Part shown: positions 11,310 to 12,647 of the stretch, one piece after another | Numbering within the stretch: position 1 is the first letter of the stretch | Layout of the letters: each line of letters starts with the position of its first letter | From: UBA7672 sp035548775 | GTDB taxonomy: Bacteria > Pseudomonadota > Alphaproteobacteria > Caulobacterales > Hyphomonadaceae | Direction of reading: 5' to 3' | Assembly (NCBI GenBank): GCA_035548775.1 | Contig: DASZSI010000288.1 | Location: 1-12,647 of the forward strand | DNA: 12,647 bases | Program-made: the position numbers and the translations under genes | Notes under the pieces: generated by a model | Seen by the model: the letters and a program-made list of their open reading frames with translations, nothing else | Told to the model about the DNA's origin: nothing | Databases searched by the model: none

Positions 11310-12647
11310 CTAGTTGGCCGCCTCGATCCGGGTCCGCAGCAGGTCGATCGCGTCGGTTGAGCCGATCGGACGGTCGCCGATGGTGTCGTCGAACACCATC
11401 CAGGTAGTGGCGCCGGGCTTCCAGTCAGGAGCCATCTGGCAGGTCGGTTTTCCCGTCCTGGCGAAGGTCGCCCAGCAGCCATGCATCGCCGCCTGGATGA
11501 GCGCGTCATCCACACCGGCAGCTTGAGGCGGCAGGGTTCCGAACACGAAAGGCAGTTCCGAACCGTGATAGGCGTCCGGCCGTCGGCTGCGCAGCACGCT
11601 CATCCGGAAGTCGAACCGGTAGAGATAGACCGGCTGACCCGCCTTCTCGTGAGCACGGGCGATGTCCAGCGTGGGCCCCGCGAAATAGCCATCCCGGAAC
11701 ATGAGTTTCGCCAGCTTCGCGCCTTCGGCGCCGCCATAAGCCTGTGTCAGTTTTGCGAAGTCTTCCGGCTGAACCTTGGGAAAGATCTGCTTGGGATCGG
11801 GATTCTCGCCCAGCAGGCTGCCCTCGCCGCTGTTGGTTCCGATCAGCAGAGGAACCGGCGCTTCCTTGCCAGCGTCGAACACTTGCTGGCGCGGATCGAC
11901 GAGGCTCTGACCGTCGAGCACGATGCCGAGTTCCTCTTCGGCGCCTGCCTTGGCCAGCGCATCTGCCGGCAGCGCGCGCAAAGCCTTGGCGTCGGCCTTC
12001 CCCTTCAAGCCTGCTTTCTTCGCAACTTTCTCGCCGCTAACTTCCGCCTCGGCTCGTGTGGGTGGTGACCACCAGCCGCCGCCGGCCGATTCAGCGATGG
12101 CGCGGACGAACAAACCTCTCGCGGGCGGCGACGTCATCAACGCCAGCACGTCCTCGCCGCCTGAGCTTTCGCCTGCGATGGTGACGTTAGCAGGGTCGCC
12201 GCCGAAGGCCGCGATGTTCGCTTTCACCCAATTCAGCGCCGCGATCTCGTCCAGCAGCCCGAAGTTCACGTCCTTGCCCAACGCCGGATGCGCGAAGAAA
12301 CCGAGAGCGCCGAGGCGATAGTTCATCGCGACCACGATTACACCGTCCGCAGCGAAGGCAGTTCCGTCGGTGTATTTGTCCGAAGCGCTTCCATCCACAT
12401 GCCCGCCGCCATGGATCCAAACGATCACCGGCGCCTTGTTCGGCTTCTCCGGCGCCCAGACGTTGAGGGTCAGGCAATCTTCGCTCATCGTCGCTGCGCG
12501 GCCGCCGACATTGGCCGGCGGACGGGCCTGCATGCAGTTCGGCCCAGCTTCTGTCGCGGCAAGATCGGTGGTCCATGACTTCACCGGCTTTGGCGGCGCC
12601 CAGCGCAGGTCGCCAACCGGCGGCGCGGCATAGGGAATGCCGAGGAA
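11310..12647 (-). CDS. Type B carboxylesterase/lipase-family hydrolase (5' end outside window)
   Basis: This serine esterase of the alpha/beta-hydrolase fold acts on carboxylic esters; bacterial members are often secreted, but the N-terminus is not visible. The 445 visible residues begin with F-L-G-I-P-Y-A-A-P-P-V-G, normally near residue 50 of the full protein. The second family signature E-D-C-L-T-L-N-V is at 56–63. C38 and C58 could form the conserved disulfide. The nucleophile is S161 in G-E-S-S-G-G, the acid is E275 in T-N-S-G-E-G, and the base is H361 in Y-H-G-S-E-L-P-F-V-F. The oxyanion loop is H-G-G-G-H rather than the common H-G-G-G-F/W. The frame is open through the window edge, so the ATG lies upstream; a GTG at 12584 is internal, not the start. 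It ends 121 bases before rpoZ on the same strand. The natural substrate is unknown. Confidence 0.92.
   Translation of the reverse strand, partial: FLGIPYAAPPVGDLRWAPPKPVKSWTTDLAATEAGPNCMQARPPANVGGRAATMSEDCLTLNVWAPEKPNKAPVIVWIHGGGHVDGSASDKYTDGTAFAADGVIVVAMNYRLGALGFFAHPALGKDVNFGLLDEIAALNWVKANIAAFGGDPANVTIAGESSGGEDVLALMTSPPARGLFVRAIAESAGGGWWSPPTRAEAEVSGEKVAKKAGLKGKADAKALRALPADALAKAGAEEELGIVLDGQSLVDPRQQVFDAGKEAPVPLLIGTNSGEGSLLGENPDPKQIFPKVQPEDFAKLTQAYGGAEGAKLAKLMFRDGYFAGPTLDIARAHEKAGQPVYLYRFDFRMSVLRSRRPDAYHGSELPFVFGTLPPQAAGVDDALIQAAMHGCWATFARTGKPTCQMAPDWKPGATTWMVFDDTIGDRPIGSTDAIDLLRTRIEAAN

Noticed and set aside
9656..11407. Long plus-strand frame (583 codons) opposite rel and rpoZ
   Set aside because: It crosses two well-conserved genes on the other strand, shows no recognisable motif, and has the composition of an antisense frame.

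Overview
The window looks like ordinary chromosome from a GC-rich Gram-negative bacterium, most likely an alphaproteobacterium. This rests on high GC with strong third-position bias, an rpoZ–rel operon beginning with an alphaproteobacterial-type omega subunit, a YceI lipoprotein, and ExoO/ExoK-like polysaccharide genes. The family (possibly near Caulobacterales/Hyphomonadaceae) is a guess from general resemblance. I see no insertion sequence, integrase, phage gene, CRISPR array or replication origin. No gap between genes exceeds 300 bases.

Region 1 (1–5090, all minus strand). In transcription order: a nitrilase-superfamily amidase; a class I/II aminotransferase whose start overlaps the amidase stop (ATGA); a short DNA-binding protein equal to the N-terminal half of ModE; a Kef-type cation/proton antiporter with a TrkA-N domain; and a YceI-family lipoprotein cut by the window edge. 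The amidase and aminotransferase look like a glutamine-transaminase/omega-amidase type pair that processes or repairs alpha-keto acid amides. The regulator and antiporter follow at 59-base gaps and may form a second unit. Perfect inverted repeats lie in the gaps before the regulator, before the amidase and before yceI.

Region 2 (5292–7178). A family 2 glycosyltransferase (plus) converges with a secreted or membrane-anchored GH16 beta-glucanase (minus), with 15 bases between the stop codons. The pairing resembles the ExoO/ExoK logic of exopolysaccharide synthesis and trimming.

Region 3 (7328–8376, plus). A good sigma-70-like promoter precedes tRNA-Pro(GGG) and tRNA-Val(TAC), followed by a HAD-family sugar-phosphate phosphatase.

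Region 4 (8373–12647, minus). A type B carboxylesterase (5' end outside the window), then rpoZ, the bifunctional (p)ppGpp synthetase/hydrolase rel, and a 66-residue zinc-binding protein whose ATG overlaps the rel stop. The last gene ends inside the stop codon of the HAD gene. This block couples an RNA polymerase subunit with stringent-response control.

I do not see a clearly new multi-gene system. The points most worth a second look are the small zinc protein coupled to rel, the stand-alone ModE-type regulator beside a Kef antiporter, the amidase/aminotransferase pair, the plant-XTH-like active-site signature of the GH16 enzyme, and inverted repeats overlapping translation starts or lying in intergenic regions.
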